Source: Pseudomonas frederiksbergensis
GTDB taxonomy: Bacteria > Pseudomonadota > Gammaproteobacteria > Pseudomonadales > Pseudomonadaceae
Assembly (NCBI RefSeq): GCF_003732705.1
Contig: NZ_MOBR01000007.1
Span: 62,001 to 126,000 of the forward strand
DNA length: 64,000 nucleotides
Reading direction: 5' to 3'
In this document: piece after piece, positions 7,178 to 15,710 of the stretch
Layout: each line of letters begins with the position of its first letter
Position numbering within the stretch: position 1 is the first letter of the stretch
The notes under the pieces: generated by a model
What the model saw: the letters and a program-made list of their open reading frames with translations, nothing else
What the model was told of the DNA's origin: nothing
Database searches by the model: none
Translations under genes and position numbers: made by a program

Positions 7178-8893
7178 ATGTCCCTTTCAGGATTTGCGAC
7201 TGAATTGATTCACGAATCCGCTGTTCGCTTCGATGATGAAGCCGATATCGTTGTCGTCGGCTCCGGTGCCGGGGCCTTCTCGGCAGCGATCACCGCGAGC
7301 AGGCACGGCGCTTCGGTGATCCAGCTGGAAAAGGCTGCGCACATCGGCGGTACCACGAAAAAAGCCGCGGCCGCCTACTGGGTGCCGAACAATCACTTTA
7401 TGCGCGGCGATGGCCGCAAGGACCCCAAGACCGACGCGTTGAAATACATGGCGCGTCTGACCCGCCCTGCGTCCTACGACCCCGGCAAGCCTCATCTGGG
7501 CCTGACCGAATGGGAATACCGCATGACCGAAGCGTTCTATGACAACGCAGGTTTAGCCATCGAGCATTTGACCGAGTGGGGCGCGCTGGAGCCGGTACGT
7601 TGGGATATTCAGCCGGACTACTACGCGCAAATGCCGGAAAACAAGGCACCCTACGGCCGCATCATTTATCCGCACCTGTTCGGCGGTGGCGTCGATGAAG
7701 TCGGCGACGGCACGGACATGATCAAAGTCTTCGCCAAAGCCGCTGAAGGGCAGGGCATCGACCTGCGTACCGGGCACCGCGTGAGCCAGGCGGTGGTCAA
7801 TGATCAGCAACAGGTGGTGGGTGTCATCGCTCACACCGACGCGGGCTCCGTTGCGATTCGAGCGCGCAAAGCCGTGATTTTCGCCAGCGGTGGTTTTACC
7901 CACAACGTCGAACTGCGCACGCAATCATTACCAGGCCCGGTGTTTGGCGGCTGTGCGGCCAAATCCAACACCGGCGACTTCATTCCCATTGCCCAGGCAT
8001 TGGGTGCCGAACTGGTCAACATGAACGGTTCCTGGCTGGCACCGATGGTGCTGGACCGTGCCATCGCCAACCGGCCGGACGCCACTTGTTCGTTCAGTAT
8101 TCCCGGCGACAGCATGATTTTCGTCAATCGTTTTGGCCGTCGGGTGGTGAACGAGAAAGCCCCGTATCAAGACATCGTGCCGACGTTCTGGGCCTGGGAG
8201 TCACAAAAGGCCGAATACCCGAATCTGATTCTGGTGATGCTCTGGGACGAGGCCACCCGGCAATTTCACGCGGGCGACAAGTACGGCAATCCCATCGGCC
8301 GGGCCAAGAGTTCCGGCGGTACCGGCCCGGATGGCGGCGACACCTCGCACATTCTTGAAGCGGCCACACTGGCAGAGCTGGAAGGCAAGCTCCGTGAGCG
8401 TCTGGACAGCTTTGCCACCCATACCGGCGGTTTCAATCTGGACGGCGGCTTTCTCGATAATCTCCATCGCACCATCGAACGCTTCAACGGCTTTGCCGAG
8501 AAGGGGCGCGACGAAGATTTTCATCGCGGCGAAACGCCCATCGAGCTGTATTTCAACATGGGCGCACGCCCCGGCAACGACAAAAACGAAACGCTCTGGC
8601 CGATTTCAAGCGAAGGGCCTTACTACGCGACATTGCTCGCGCCGGCGACCCTCGATACCAAGGGCGGTCCGCGCACCGATGTCAGCGCACAAGTCCTGAA
8701 TCGCTCCGGCGCCCCCATCGACGGCTTGTATGCCGTGGGCAACTGCGCGGGCGCCATGTCCGGTGGCAGTTATTGGGCCGGTGGCGCCACGCTGGGGCCG
8801 ATCATCACCATGGGCTACGTCGCGGGGCTCAACGCTGCCCGACAGAAAAGCCGACCGACCTTCGCTGAAGAGGCCGCTGAACGCTCAGCCTGA
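7178..8893 (+). CDS. FAD-dependent dehydrogenase, 3-ketosteroid-delta1-dehydrogenase-like
   Basis: This 571-residue flavoprotein is of the FAD_binding_2 (fumarate reductase/KstD) fold. The dinucleotide motif VVVGSGAGAFSAAITA lies at about residues 25-40. The C-terminal FAD-closing block YAVGNCAGAMSGGSYWAGG with TLGPIITMGYVAG is characteristic of KstD-type dehydrogenases. Such enzymes remove hydrogen from ring positions next to a ketone, making an enone or an aromatic ring. Next to an aldehyde dehydrogenase and SDRs, a role in desaturating or aromatising a cyclic ketone is a reasonable inference. The substrate need not be a steroid. A GAGG-type RBS precedes the ATG. Confidence 0.88.
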   Translation: MSLSGFATELIHESAVRFDDEADIVVVGSGAGAFSAAITASRHGASVIQLEKAAHIGGTTKKAAAAYWVPNNHFMRGDGRKDPKTDALKYMARLTRPASYDPGKPHLGLTEWEYRMTEAFYDNAGLAIEHLTEWGALEPVRWDIQPDYYAQMPENKAPYGRIIYPHLFGGGVDEVGDGTDMIKVFAKAAEGQGIDLRTGHRVSQAVVNDQQQVVGVIAHTDAGSVAIRARKAVIFASGGFTHNVELRTQSLPGPVFGGCAAKSNTGDFIPIAQALGAELVNMNGSWLAPMVLDRAIANRPDATCSFSIPGDSMIFVNRFGRRVVNEKAPYQDIVPTFWAWESQKAEYPNLILVMLWDEATRQFHAGDKYGNPIGRAKSSGGTGPDGGDTSHILEAATLAELEGKLRERLDSFATHTGGFNLDGGFLDNLHRTIERFNGFAEKGRDEDFHRGETPIELYFNMGARPGNDKNETLWPISSEGPYYATLLAPATLDTKGGPRTDVSAQVLNRSGAPIDGLYAVGNCAGAMSGGSYWAGGATLGPIITMGYVAGLNAARQKSRPTFAEEAAERSA

Positions 8894-8937
8894 TCATTAT
8901 CGGCCGGCTGAAGGTCGGCCCTCATTGGAGAACCATC

Positions 8938-9678
8938 ATGAGTGACATTCGTAAAGTGGCCGTCGTGACCGGCGCTGCTCAGGGTTTCGGCCAGGCGATC
9001 AGCGTCGGTTTCGCCAAGCGTGGCGTCGATGTGATCGGCGTCGACCTGTCCGATTGCGCCGAAACCGCCACGAAAGTGACCGACCTGGGCGCGCGTTTCG
9101 TGGGGCTCAGGGCCGACGTTTCGAACCCGGAATCCACCGCGCTGCTGCAGCAATTGATCGATAGCTCATTCGGTCGGTGCGACATCCTGGTCAACAACGC
9201 CGGGATTTATCCGAACAAGCCTTTCGCCGAAGTGGATTTCGCCCTGTGGCAGCGAGTGCACAGGATCAACCTCGATTCGCAGTTCCTTATGGTCAAGGCT
9301 GTGCTGCCGTCGATGATCAAGAGCCACTGGGGTCGCATCGTCAACCTGACCAGTAACTCGCTGGGGTTGGCAGCCCCCGGATTGGCCCACTACATGTCGA
9401 GCAAGGCCGGGGTCATCGGTTTTACTCGCGGGCTGGCGACTGACGTCGCCGAGCATGGCATTACCGTCAACGCCGTGGGGCCCACCGCGTCACTGACACC
9501 TGGGGGCAAGTCGGGTATCGATCCTGAGGTGATCCAGATGCTCGCCGCGACCCAGGCCATCAAGCGCCCCGGCACCGCCGAGGATATCGTCGGCACCGTG
9601 ATGTTTCTGTCCAGCGAGGACAGTGCCTGGGTGACCGGCCAGACCATCATGGCCGACGGTGGACTGGTGCGCTTGTAA
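8938..9678 (+). CDS. Short-chain dehydrogenase/reductase (SDR)
   Basis: This 246-residue classical SDR has the cofactor motif VTGAAQGFGQ near the N-terminus, the structural NNAG, the catalytic Tyr/Lys in HYMSSKAG, and the C-terminal GQTIMADGG common to FabG-like members. The acidic residue after beta-2 (VIGVDLSD) suggests NAD(H) preference. It likely interconverts an alcohol and a ketone on a cyclic intermediate. It sits 44 nt after the KstD-like gene and 24 nt before a second SDR, in one operon. Confidence 0.92.
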   Translation: MSDIRKVAVVTGAAQGFGQAISVGFAKRGVDVIGVDLSDCAETATKVTDLGARFVGLRADVSNPESTALLQQLIDSSFGRCDILVNNAGIYPNKPFAEVDFALWQRVHRINLDSQFLMVKAVLPSMIKSHWGRIVNLTSNSLGLAAPGLAHYMSSKAGVIGFTRGLATDVAEHGITVNAVGPTASLTPGGKSGIDPEVIQMLAATQAIKRPGTAEDIVGTVMFLSSEDSAWVTGQTIMADGGLVRL

Positions 9679-9702
9679 TCAAAACAAGAGAGGACGTTCA
9701 CG

Positions 9703-10425
9703 ATGAAGCTTGAAGGAAGAATTGCCATAGTCACCGGCGGAACCGGCGGTATTGGCCGCGCGGTTTGCGACCGTTTTACTGCCGAGGGCGCGAAACGGGT
9801 GGTCGTGGTCGATCGCGAGGAACCCCGTTACCCACTGCTTCCGGGCCAGGAATTCCGCCAGGGTAACGTTGCCGATCCTGAATTCTGGAGCGCGTTGGTC
9901 GCCGAACTCGAAGGTCGCTTCGGCAACATCGACGTGCTGATCAACAACGCCGGGATCATCGACCACACCCCGCTGCACGAGGTCGAGCTGGATAAATGGA
10001 ACGAGGTCATCGCGGTCAATCAGACCGCCGTAATGCTGGGCATGCGCGCGGTGATCCCCGGCATGCTGAAGAAGGGCAAGGGCGCCATCGTTAACACCTC
10101 TTCGATTTGGGGCACGGTGGCGGTTGAAGGCGTTGCCAGTTACCACGCCAGCAAAGGCGCGGTTCGTCATTTGAGCAAAAACGCTGCGTTGACCTATGCC
10201 AAGCGTGGCATTCGGGTCAACTCGGTGCACCCGGGGCTGATCCGCACGCCGATTGTCGATCAACAAGCCGAGGAGAAGAACGCCTGGGTTATCGCCCAGA
10301 CGCCGATGGGGCATATGGGCCGGCCGGAGGATATCGCGGCGGGCATGCTGTTTCTGGCAAGCGATGAGGCGGCGTTCATTACCGGCACCGAGTTGTACAT
10401 CGACGGTGGCTATACCGCGCAGTGA
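9703..10425 (+). CDS. Short-chain dehydrogenase/reductase, cyclic-alcohol type
   Basis: This 240-residue classical SDR has VTGGTGGIGRAV (about 11-22), NNAG, the catalytic Ser/Tyr/Lys set (NTSSIWG and SYHASKGA) and the C-terminal FITGTELYIDGGYTAQ. The overall pattern resembles cyclopentanol/cyclohexanol and 3-hydroxysteroid dehydrogenases. It has an aspartate after beta-2 (VVVVDREE), so NAD+ is the likely cofactor. It is the last gene of the aldehyde dehydrogenase-flavoprotein-SDR run, before the next promoter element at about 10450. Confidence 0.92.
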   Translation: MKLEGRIAIVTGGTGGIGRAVCDRFTAEGAKRVVVVDREEPRYPLLPGQEFRQGNVADPEFWSALVAELEGRFGNIDVLINNAGIIDHTPLHEVELDKWNEVIAVNQTAVMLGMRAVIPGMLKKGKGAIVNTSSIWGTVAVEGVASYHASKGAVRHLSKNAALTYAKRGIRVNSVHPGLIRTPIVDQQAEEKNAWVIAQTPMGHMGRPEDIAAGMLFLASDEAAFITGTELYIDGGYTAQ

Positions 10426-10448
10426 GTCGCGATTTTTTGCGCCCGATA

Positions 10449-10485
10449 ATTGACGTGGATGTCTATTAGTAAACTTTATGTTCAA
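10449..10485 (+). promoter_or_regulatory. Promoter/operator element C, upstream of the SnoaL-like gene
   Basis: TTGACG at 10450-10455, then GTCTATTAGTAAAC, then CTTTAT at 10474-10479 repeat the layout of elements A and B with a degenerate palindrome. It starts 54 nt before the ATG of the SnoaL-like gene. The match is weaker than A to B, but the order and spacing are the same. Confidence 0.5.
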
Positions 10486-10503
10486 TAAAAACGAGGAAAC
10501 ATC

Positions 10504-10965
10504 ATGACTGACCAAACACTGCTTGCTCGCCTGGATGCCCTGGAAAGTCGCATCGCCATCGAACGCCTGATCAACAGTTACGCCCAAGGATTCGACAGCC
10601 GCGATCCGGCGCTGGTGAAGTCGTTGTGGTTCAACGATTCCAGGCTATTGATGGGGTCGTTCGGTGACTACGACGGACTTGACGCTATCGTCAAAGCCGC
10701 CGACGGGTTCTGGAGCCAGATCCGTCATATGCACCACTGGATGGCCAACGTCATCATCGATGTCGACGGCGATAAAGCCACATCACGTGCAGCGCTGGAC
10801 TGCTTCGTCATCGATAACGACGACGGACCGACCCAGATCGGCGGGCTCTACACCGACACATTCGAACGCCGTAATGGACGCTGGGGCTTTGTGGTGCGCC
10901 GGTTCGAATTGCATTACCAGACGCCGTTAACGGGCTGGGAATCCAAGCAGGGCACTGATTCCTGA
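10504..10965 (+). CDS. SnoaL-like (NTF2-fold) protein
   Basis: This 153-residue protein is predicted to form one NTF2-like cone: an N-terminal helix (ALESRIAIERLINSYAQGFDSRD), then the LVKSLWFNDSRL and IRHMHHWMANVIIDVDGDKA strands. Members of this SnoaL_4 group act as isomerases, hydratases or dehydratases on cyclic ketones, or as ring-hydroxylase-like small subunits. The exact reaction cannot be told. It has its own promoter element shared with the porin and aldehyde dehydrogenase genes, and a GAGGAAAC RBS. Three more such folds occur 11-13 kb downstream. Confidence 0.85.
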   Translation: MTDQTLLARLDALESRIAIERLINSYAQGFDSRDPALVKSLWFNDSRLLMGSFGDYDGLDAIVKAADGFWSQIRHMHHWMANVIIDVDGDKATSRAALDCFVIDNDDGPTQIGGLYTDTFERRNGRWGFVVRRFELHYQTPLTGWESKQGTDS

Positions 10966-11034
10966 GGTCGTCATTGGTTGCCGATGCCTGGCCCTGAAAC
11001 GGTCAGGCATTCAGTCAAGGACACCGCAAGCCCT

Positions 11035-11122
11035 GTGGGAGCGGGCTTGCTCGCGAAGATGGCGGGTCATTCAGCATCAAGGGTGGCTGACAGTCCGCTT
11101 TCGCGAGCAAGCCCGCTCACAC
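11035..11122. repeat. REPIN (GTGGGAGCGGGCTTGC type)
   Basis: Two REP sequences in inverted orientation, GTGGGAGCGGGCTTGCTCGC at the left and its complement at the right, can fold into one long hairpin. It fills most of the gap between the SnoaL-like and hydrolase genes. Confidence 0.85.
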
Positions 11123-11191
11123 ATGGATTGCAGTGACTGGCATTGAGCGTTGAGAGCGTTTTTTTGTTTTTGTCGACTAATTGGTTTTTTA

Positions 11192-11209
11192 TTTGACACA
11201 AGTGTCGAA
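11192..11209. promoter_or_regulatory. TetR-type operator 1, upstream of the alpha/beta hydrolase operon
   Basis: TTTGACACAAGTGTCGAA is an 18-bp palindrome with one mismatched pair. It includes a TTGACA -35 hexamer (11193-11198), and an AATTTA-like -10 follows 18 nt later. The same kind of site occurs at 24222-24239 before the maleate isomerase gene. Its size and shape suit a TetR dimer, and a TetR gene lies at 19315. Confidence 0.58.
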
Positions 11210-11262
11210 TTGAGCGAATTTAGATTCGTGCACATCGCTGCCCGGATGTTTGGAGAAAAATA

Positions 11263-12522
11263 ATGAACAGTCATGCGTCTTCCCAAGCCACTGCCGGATT
11301 CCTCAATACCGATTGGAATCCACGTAACGTGCCCGCCAGTACCACGACCACTAATGTGGTGCTGCGCACTGCCGATAAGGCCGCGACCTCCGGTTCGCTG
11401 TACCAGCCAGCCACCGCTACCGATACCGTGGTCTGCGTCATGCACCCACGGGAGTTCATGGCCTGTCATTACTTGATCCCGGACATCGTTGAAGCCGGCT
11501 ACGCCGCCTGGTCCCAGGCACCACGTTCGGTCGGCAACGACCTGCGCCTGGAACACGAACTGGCGCTGCACGACGTGGCCGCCGGCCTCAATCACCTGCA
11601 ATCCATCGGTTTCAAACGAATCATTCTGCTCGGCAATTCCGGTGGTGCCGGCCTGTATGCGTTTTACACCGAACAGGCTTCGCTACCGGGTGACGAGCGC
11701 ATCGCCAAAACCCCGGGCGGGCGTCCGACCTTGCTGGCCGAGCTGAACATGCCGATCCCGGCCGGACTGGTATTCATCGGTCCGCATCCGGGGCAGGGCG
11801 CGCTGTTGATGAACTGCATCGACCCGTCGGTGACTGACGAGAACGATCCGCTGTCGATCGATCCTGCACTGGATCCCTTGAACCCAGGCAATGGCTTCAA
11901 CGGCCCGAGTGACACTCGCTATTCGCCAGCCTTCATCCAGCGCTATCGCGAGGCTCAGCACGAACGCGTCGCACGACTCGATCAGCAGGCCCGTGAGTTG
12001 ATCCAGCGTCGCCAGGCTGCCCGCAAACGCGTCAAGGAACTGGGCCGCGACGCCAGCGCCGAAGACCGTCGTGTTGCCGCGCACACCCCGATTATCAATG
12101 TCTGGCGCACCGACGCCGACTTGCGCTGTTTCGACCTGAACCTGGACCCGTCCGAGCGCCGTTTTGGATCGTTGTGGGGCAGTGATCCCTACGTTTCCAA
12201 CTACGGCGCGGTCGGCTTCGCCCGCCAATGCACTCCCGAAAGCTGGCTCTCCACCTGGTCGGCGTTGTCGTCCAATGCATCGCTGGCGCGAGCAGCCTAC
12301 GCCTTGACCCAGCCCACGCTGGTGGTCGAATACACCGGTGACCAGGCCTGTTTTCCCGGTGATGTGCAAAAGATTTTCGATGCACTCGGTGCTGCGGACA
12401 AACAGCACCATCGCGTCAGCGGCGACCACCACGGTCGTTCGATTCAGCCTGGTGGCCCGTTAGGCCGTCGTGAGGCCGGTCAACGTCTGGCGACCTGGCT
12501 GCATCAGCATTTTGCTCAGTAA
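11263..12522 (+). CDS. Alpha/beta hydrolase, large form (419 aa)
   Basis: An alpha/beta-hydrolase triad is visible: the nucleophile elbow GNSGG with S126, the acid D360 (EYTGDQACF) and the base H389 or H390 (GDHHGRS). At 419 residues it is longer than the usual 280-300 because of an inserted, partly charged helical region at about 215-275 (many R, E and Q). It could cleave a C-C bond in a ring-fission product, as meta-cleavage-product hydrolases do, or an ester. It is followed 32 nt later by the VOC gene, and its promoter carries a palindrome also found before the maleate isomerase. The start is supported by GGAGAA with suitable spacing. Confidence 0.85.
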   Translation: MNSHASSQATAGFLNTDWNPRNVPASTTTTNVVLRTADKAATSGSLYQPATATDTVVCVMHPREFMACHYLIPDIVEAGYAAWSQAPRSVGNDLRLEHELALHDVAAGLNHLQSIGFKRIILLGNSGGAGLYAFYTEQASLPGDERIAKTPGGRPTLLAELNMPIPAGLVFIGPHPGQGALLMNCIDPSVTDENDPLSIDPALDPLNPGNGFNGPSDTRYSPAFIQRYREAQHERVARLDQQARELIQRRQAARKRVKELGRDASAEDRRVAAHTPIINVWRTDADLRCFDLNLDPSERRFGSLWGSDPYVSNYGAVGFARQCTPESWLSTWSALSSNASLARAAYALTQPTLVVEYTGDQACFPGDVQKIFDALGAADKQHHRVSGDHHGRSIQPGGPLGRREAGQRLATWLHQHFAQ

Positions 12523-12554
12523 CCCAACCCGTTCGATCCACGCTGGAGGCGTCC

Positions 12555-13445
12555 ATGACCGCTTTGGAACCCACCCCCGTTACATTGCAGCTGCACGGTG
12601 TCGACCACACCGCGCGTCCAACCTGGAAGCTGCGAGAAACCATCGAGTTCTACCGCGACAAACTCGGTCTGCCGCTGATTCATGTGATTTCTGCAAGAGG
12701 TTGGGGACCGGAAACCCATCCCGACTTCCTGCACTTTTTCTTTGATAGCGGGAAGGGCAGCACCATCGCCTTTTTCTACTACCTGGGCTCGGATCAGCCC
12801 GATGCTCTCGAAGGTCGCAGCGACATGCGTCCGGCGCCGGACGACCACGTGTTCGACGCCACCCACACCGCTTGGGAAGTGCAGAGTGAAGGTGAATTGC
12901 AGGCCTGGAAACAGCGTCTGGAATCTCACGGTTTGAACGTCTCGGTGGAAACCCGCCATGAAGTCATTGAGTCGATTTACGTACGCGACCCCAATGGTTA
13001 TTTCATCGAGTTCACCCGCAAGTTGCGCGCCTTGGGTGCGCTGGACGCCAGCGACGGTCTGCTGACCCTGCAAGCCGCGCTGGACGCCGAAGACAAGGCG
13101 CGGGAGGAGGGTCGCCGGGTCACTGAAATTGACGAGGTGTGGGCGCGCAAAGCCCAACTGATCGATGCCCGGAACGGCAGCGGCAGCGCACCGATCCGGC
13201 TCTATATCCCACAGGTCGAAGAGTTTTCCTCGATCGTCAAGGACGCGGCTCACCGTGGTGATTGCCGGGTGGTGCCGATGACCGGTTACGACCGCATCGA
13301 TGCCGATGGGCCCATCGAATTCCAGCGCAGCGTGCTCGGGGTCAAACCGGCCATCTGGTACGGGCTGTTCACCGGTGGCGTTCACGGCACTATCGAGGTA
13401 TTGGATCGGGACCGCGTGCGCATCGCGCCGGCCCTGGCGAGTTAA
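12555..13445 (+). CDS. VOC-family protein, probable extradiol-type ring-cleavage dioxygenase
   Basis: The first 160 residues form a vicinal-oxygen-chelate domain with the full metal triad in the usual order: H18 (GVDHTARP), H104 (DATHTAWEV) and E152 (YFIEFTRKL). The triad fits Fe(II)- or Mn(II)-dependent dioxygenases as well as glyoxalase-type enzymes. The C-terminal 130 residues resemble nothing I can name. Its place between a hydrolase and an aryl-acid ligase operon suggests ring cleavage; some VOC enzymes (LinE, PcpA) cleave para-hydroquinones. Start ATG with GGAGG 6 nt upstream. The exact reaction is inferred. Confidence 0.8.
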   Translation: MTALEPTPVTLQLHGVDHTARPTWKLRETIEFYRDKLGLPLIHVISARGWGPETHPDFLHFFFDSGKGSTIAFFYYLGSDQPDALEGRSDMRPAPDDHVFDATHTAWEVQSEGELQAWKQRLESHGLNVSVETRHEVIESIYVRDPNGYFIEFTRKLRALGALDASDGLLTLQAALDAEDKAREEGRRVTEIDEVWARKAQLIDARNGSGSAPIRLYIPQVEEFSSIVKDAAHRGDCRVVPMTGYDRIDADGPIEFQRSVLGVKPAIWYGLFTGGVHGTIEVLDRDRVRIAPALAS

Positions 13446-13575
13446 GAGCAACGGGACATCGAGTTGCAGGCCTGGCGTGAAAGCAACCGTCCCGAAAATG
13501 CCCTGAATACCGTGCACTTGCATAAAAATAAGTAACCGCTACGGGATGGTTTTCCGGAGCAGGAGGCAAGCAGTA

Positions 13576-15243
13576 ATGAAAGGTATACACAGCCCCATCG
13601 CCGGGGTGGTTTATCCATTGGCGCAACGCGCCACGGAATATTTTGCCAACGATGCCTGGGTCGATGCGACTGTCGGCCAGATCCTTCGTGAAACAGCCCA
13701 GCGTCACCCGGAACGCATCGCGTTCATTTGCGACGATGTCAGCCTGACGTTCGCCGAACTGGACGACACCAGCGAACGGCTGGGCGCAGCCCTGTTGGAA
13801 ATGGGCCTGAACACCGGTGACCGGGCGATCTTCCAGCTCGGCACATCGCTGCAAACCGTGATTGTGCTGATGGCGTGTTTCAAGGCCGGGATCGTTCCGG
13901 TGTGCTCGCTGCCGCAGCACCGGGAAGTGGAAATCGGTCAACTGGCCAACAAGGCATCGGCCCGTGGCTACTTCGTCCAGGCAGATTTCGGCCGTGACGA
14001 CCTGGTGGCCTTCGCTCGCGGCATGCTGGCCCAAAGCAGCACCCTCAAGCACCTGATCGTGGTGCGCGGTGCATTGGCCGGGTTGGCCAATGTCGATTCG
14101 CTGATTGCCGACATGCCCCTGAACCTTGCCCGCAAGCGTCTCGCGCGGGTGAAGCTGGGCAGCGAAGATGTCCTGAGCTTTCAACTGTCCGGCGGTACTA
14201 CCGGGACACCGAAAATCATCCCGCGCTTCCACGCCGAATACCTGGGCCACTCTCGGGACCTGGCCAAGCTGTATCAGGTCGATGAGCACAGCAAAGTCAT
14301 CTGGTCGCTGCCGCTGCTGCATAACGCCGGGCAGCTCTACGCCTTGCTGCCGCCGCTGCTGTTCGGCATGACCACCGTTCTGATGTCCCGAGTCGACATT
14401 CCTTTGATGCTCGACCTGATCGAGCGACACCAGGTGACGCACGCCTTGTCCATCGGCCCGGTCGCTCCGCAGTTGCTGGCCTATCAAGAAGTGAAAAAGC
14501 ACGACCTGCGTTCACTGAAAATGTTCGCCACCATGAGTCGCTCGGAGATTCTCGAAGCGCATCTGAACGTGCCGTGTTCCAACCTCTACGGCTTGACCGA
14601 GGGCCTGTTGTTTGGCGCCGCTCCGGATGCGCCGCAATTCGTGCGGCATCAGACCCAGGGCACGTCGGGCTGCGTCTTTGACGAGTTACGCCTGCTCGAT
14701 CCTGACAGCGAACAACCGGTCGGCCCCGGGCAGATGGGCGAGTTGTGCTTCCGCGGCCCGTCGACCCTGAACGGCTATTTCGATGATCCGGCGGCCAATC
14801 ACGGTGCGTTCACTTCGGACGGTTTCTACCGCTCGGGCGACATGATGACGGCCCATGTGATCGAGGGCGTGACCCACTACACCTTCGAAGGCCGTTTGCG
14901 GGACAACGTCAATCGCGGTGGCGAGAAGATCGGCTGTGAAGAAGTGGAAAGCTTCGTCTGTCGCCACCCGGCGATTGCCGACGCGAAACTGGTGGCAATG
15001 CCCGATCCGATCTACGGCGAGAAAGGCTGCATCTTTATCATCCCGCGCACCGGCGCGGTGTTGCCGGACCTCAAAGGACTCAGTGAGTTTCTGGTAGGGC
15101 AGGGCCTGGCCAAGTTCAAGTCGCCGGAGCGCATCGAGCTGATCGACGTGTTCCCGGTGACCAAAGTCGGCAAGCTGGACAAGCCTGCACTCAAGCGCGT
15201 TCTGGCTGAACGCATGGCCCTGGAAGAGGCTCGCGCATCATGA
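13576..15243 (+). CDS. Aryl-acid:AMP/CoA ligase (EntE/DhbE-like, salicylate-type)
   Basis: This 555-residue adenylate-forming enzyme has the phosphate loop LSGGTTGTPK at 204-213, the YGLTEG motif, the YRSGD hinge region and catalytic K533 (TKVGKLDK). H249-N250 (LLHNAGQ) is the pair that in DhbE and EntE contacts the ortho-hydroxyl of the aryl acid, so a 2-hydroxybenzoate-like substrate is likely. No carrier protein is near, which points to CoA thioester formation for catabolism rather than siderophore synthesis. AGGAGG 9 nt before the ATG at 13576 sets the start. Its stop overlaps the next start (ATGA). Confidence 0.9.
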   Translation: MKGIHSPIAGVVYPLAQRATEYFANDAWVDATVGQILRETAQRHPERIAFICDDVSLTFAELDDTSERLGAALLEMGLNTGDRAIFQLGTSLQTVIVLMACFKAGIVPVCSLPQHREVEIGQLANKASARGYFVQADFGRDDLVAFARGMLAQSSTLKHLIVVRGALAGLANVDSLIADMPLNLARKRLARVKLGSEDVLSFQLSGGTTGTPKIIPRFHAEYLGHSRDLAKLYQVDEHSKVIWSLPLLHNAGQLYALLPPLLFGMTTVLMSRVDIPLMLDLIERHQVTHALSIGPVAPQLLAYQEVKKHDLRSLKMFATMSRSEILEAHLNVPCSNLYGLTEGLLFGAAPDAPQFVRHQTQGTSGCVFDELRLLDPDSEQPVGPGQMGELCFRGPSTLNGYFDDPAANHGAFTSDGFYRSGDMMTAHVIEGVTHYTFEGRLRDNVNRGGEKIGCEEVESFVCRHPAIADAKLVAMPDPIYGEKGCIFIIPRTGAVLPDLKGLSEFLVGQGLAKFKSPERIELIDVFPVTKVGKLDKPALKRVLAERMALEEARAS

Positions 15244-15710
15244 ATAGCACCGAAGCGGTGATCAGCCAGGTGCCGTTTATTGTGCGGCGCCGGGTCAAGT
15301 GGGGTGATTGCGATCCGGCGGGCGTGGTCTACACGCCGGTGTTCGGCGAGTACGTGATCTCCATCGCCGAGTTGTTCTACGAACAACTGCTGGGCATGTC
15401 GCCCCAGCACGCCAAACAACGCCATGGCTTCGGTACGCCGACCCGGGCGTTGGCTTTCGATTTCCGTGGCTCGTTGCGCCCCGATGACGAATTCGATACC
15501 GAGGTGCAGGTCAGCGAAGTCCGTAATCGCAGCTTCGTGCTGACGTTGACCGCACGCACCCAGACCGGTGACATCGTGTTCATCGCCACGCACACCCCGG
15601 TGTGCATCGCCCGTGACGAACGCATAGGCATTGTCATTCCGCACGTGTTCCGCGAAGCGCTGTTGAGCTATCAGCGTAATCACGCAAAGGCTTCTGAGGT
15701 GTCCTTATGA
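15240..15710 (+). CDS. 4HBT-family acyl-CoA thioesterase
   Basis: This 156-residue hotdog thioesterase carries the 4-hydroxybenzoyl-CoA thioesterase signature WGDCDPAGVVY at residues 21-31, including the catalytic aspartate position. It should release a free hydroxylated aryl acid (for example gentisate from gentisyl-CoA) after the hydroxylation step. It overlaps both neighbours by 4 bp (ATGA at each junction), so it is translated together with the ligase before it and the monooxygenase after it. Confidence 0.9.
   Translation: MNSTEAVISQVPFIVRRRVKWGDCDPAGVVYTPVFGEYVISIAELFYEQLLGMSPQHAKQRHGFGTPTRALAFDFRGSLRPDDEFDTEVQVSEVRNRSFVLTLTARTQTGDIVFIATHTPVCIARDERIGIVIPHVFREALLSYQRNHAKASEVSL

Noticed and set aside
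13576..15243. The EntE-like ligase considered as part of a siderophore cluster.
   Set aside because: No isochorismatase, NRPS, carrier protein or TonB receptor is present; the coupled thioesterase and hydroxylase point to catabolism.
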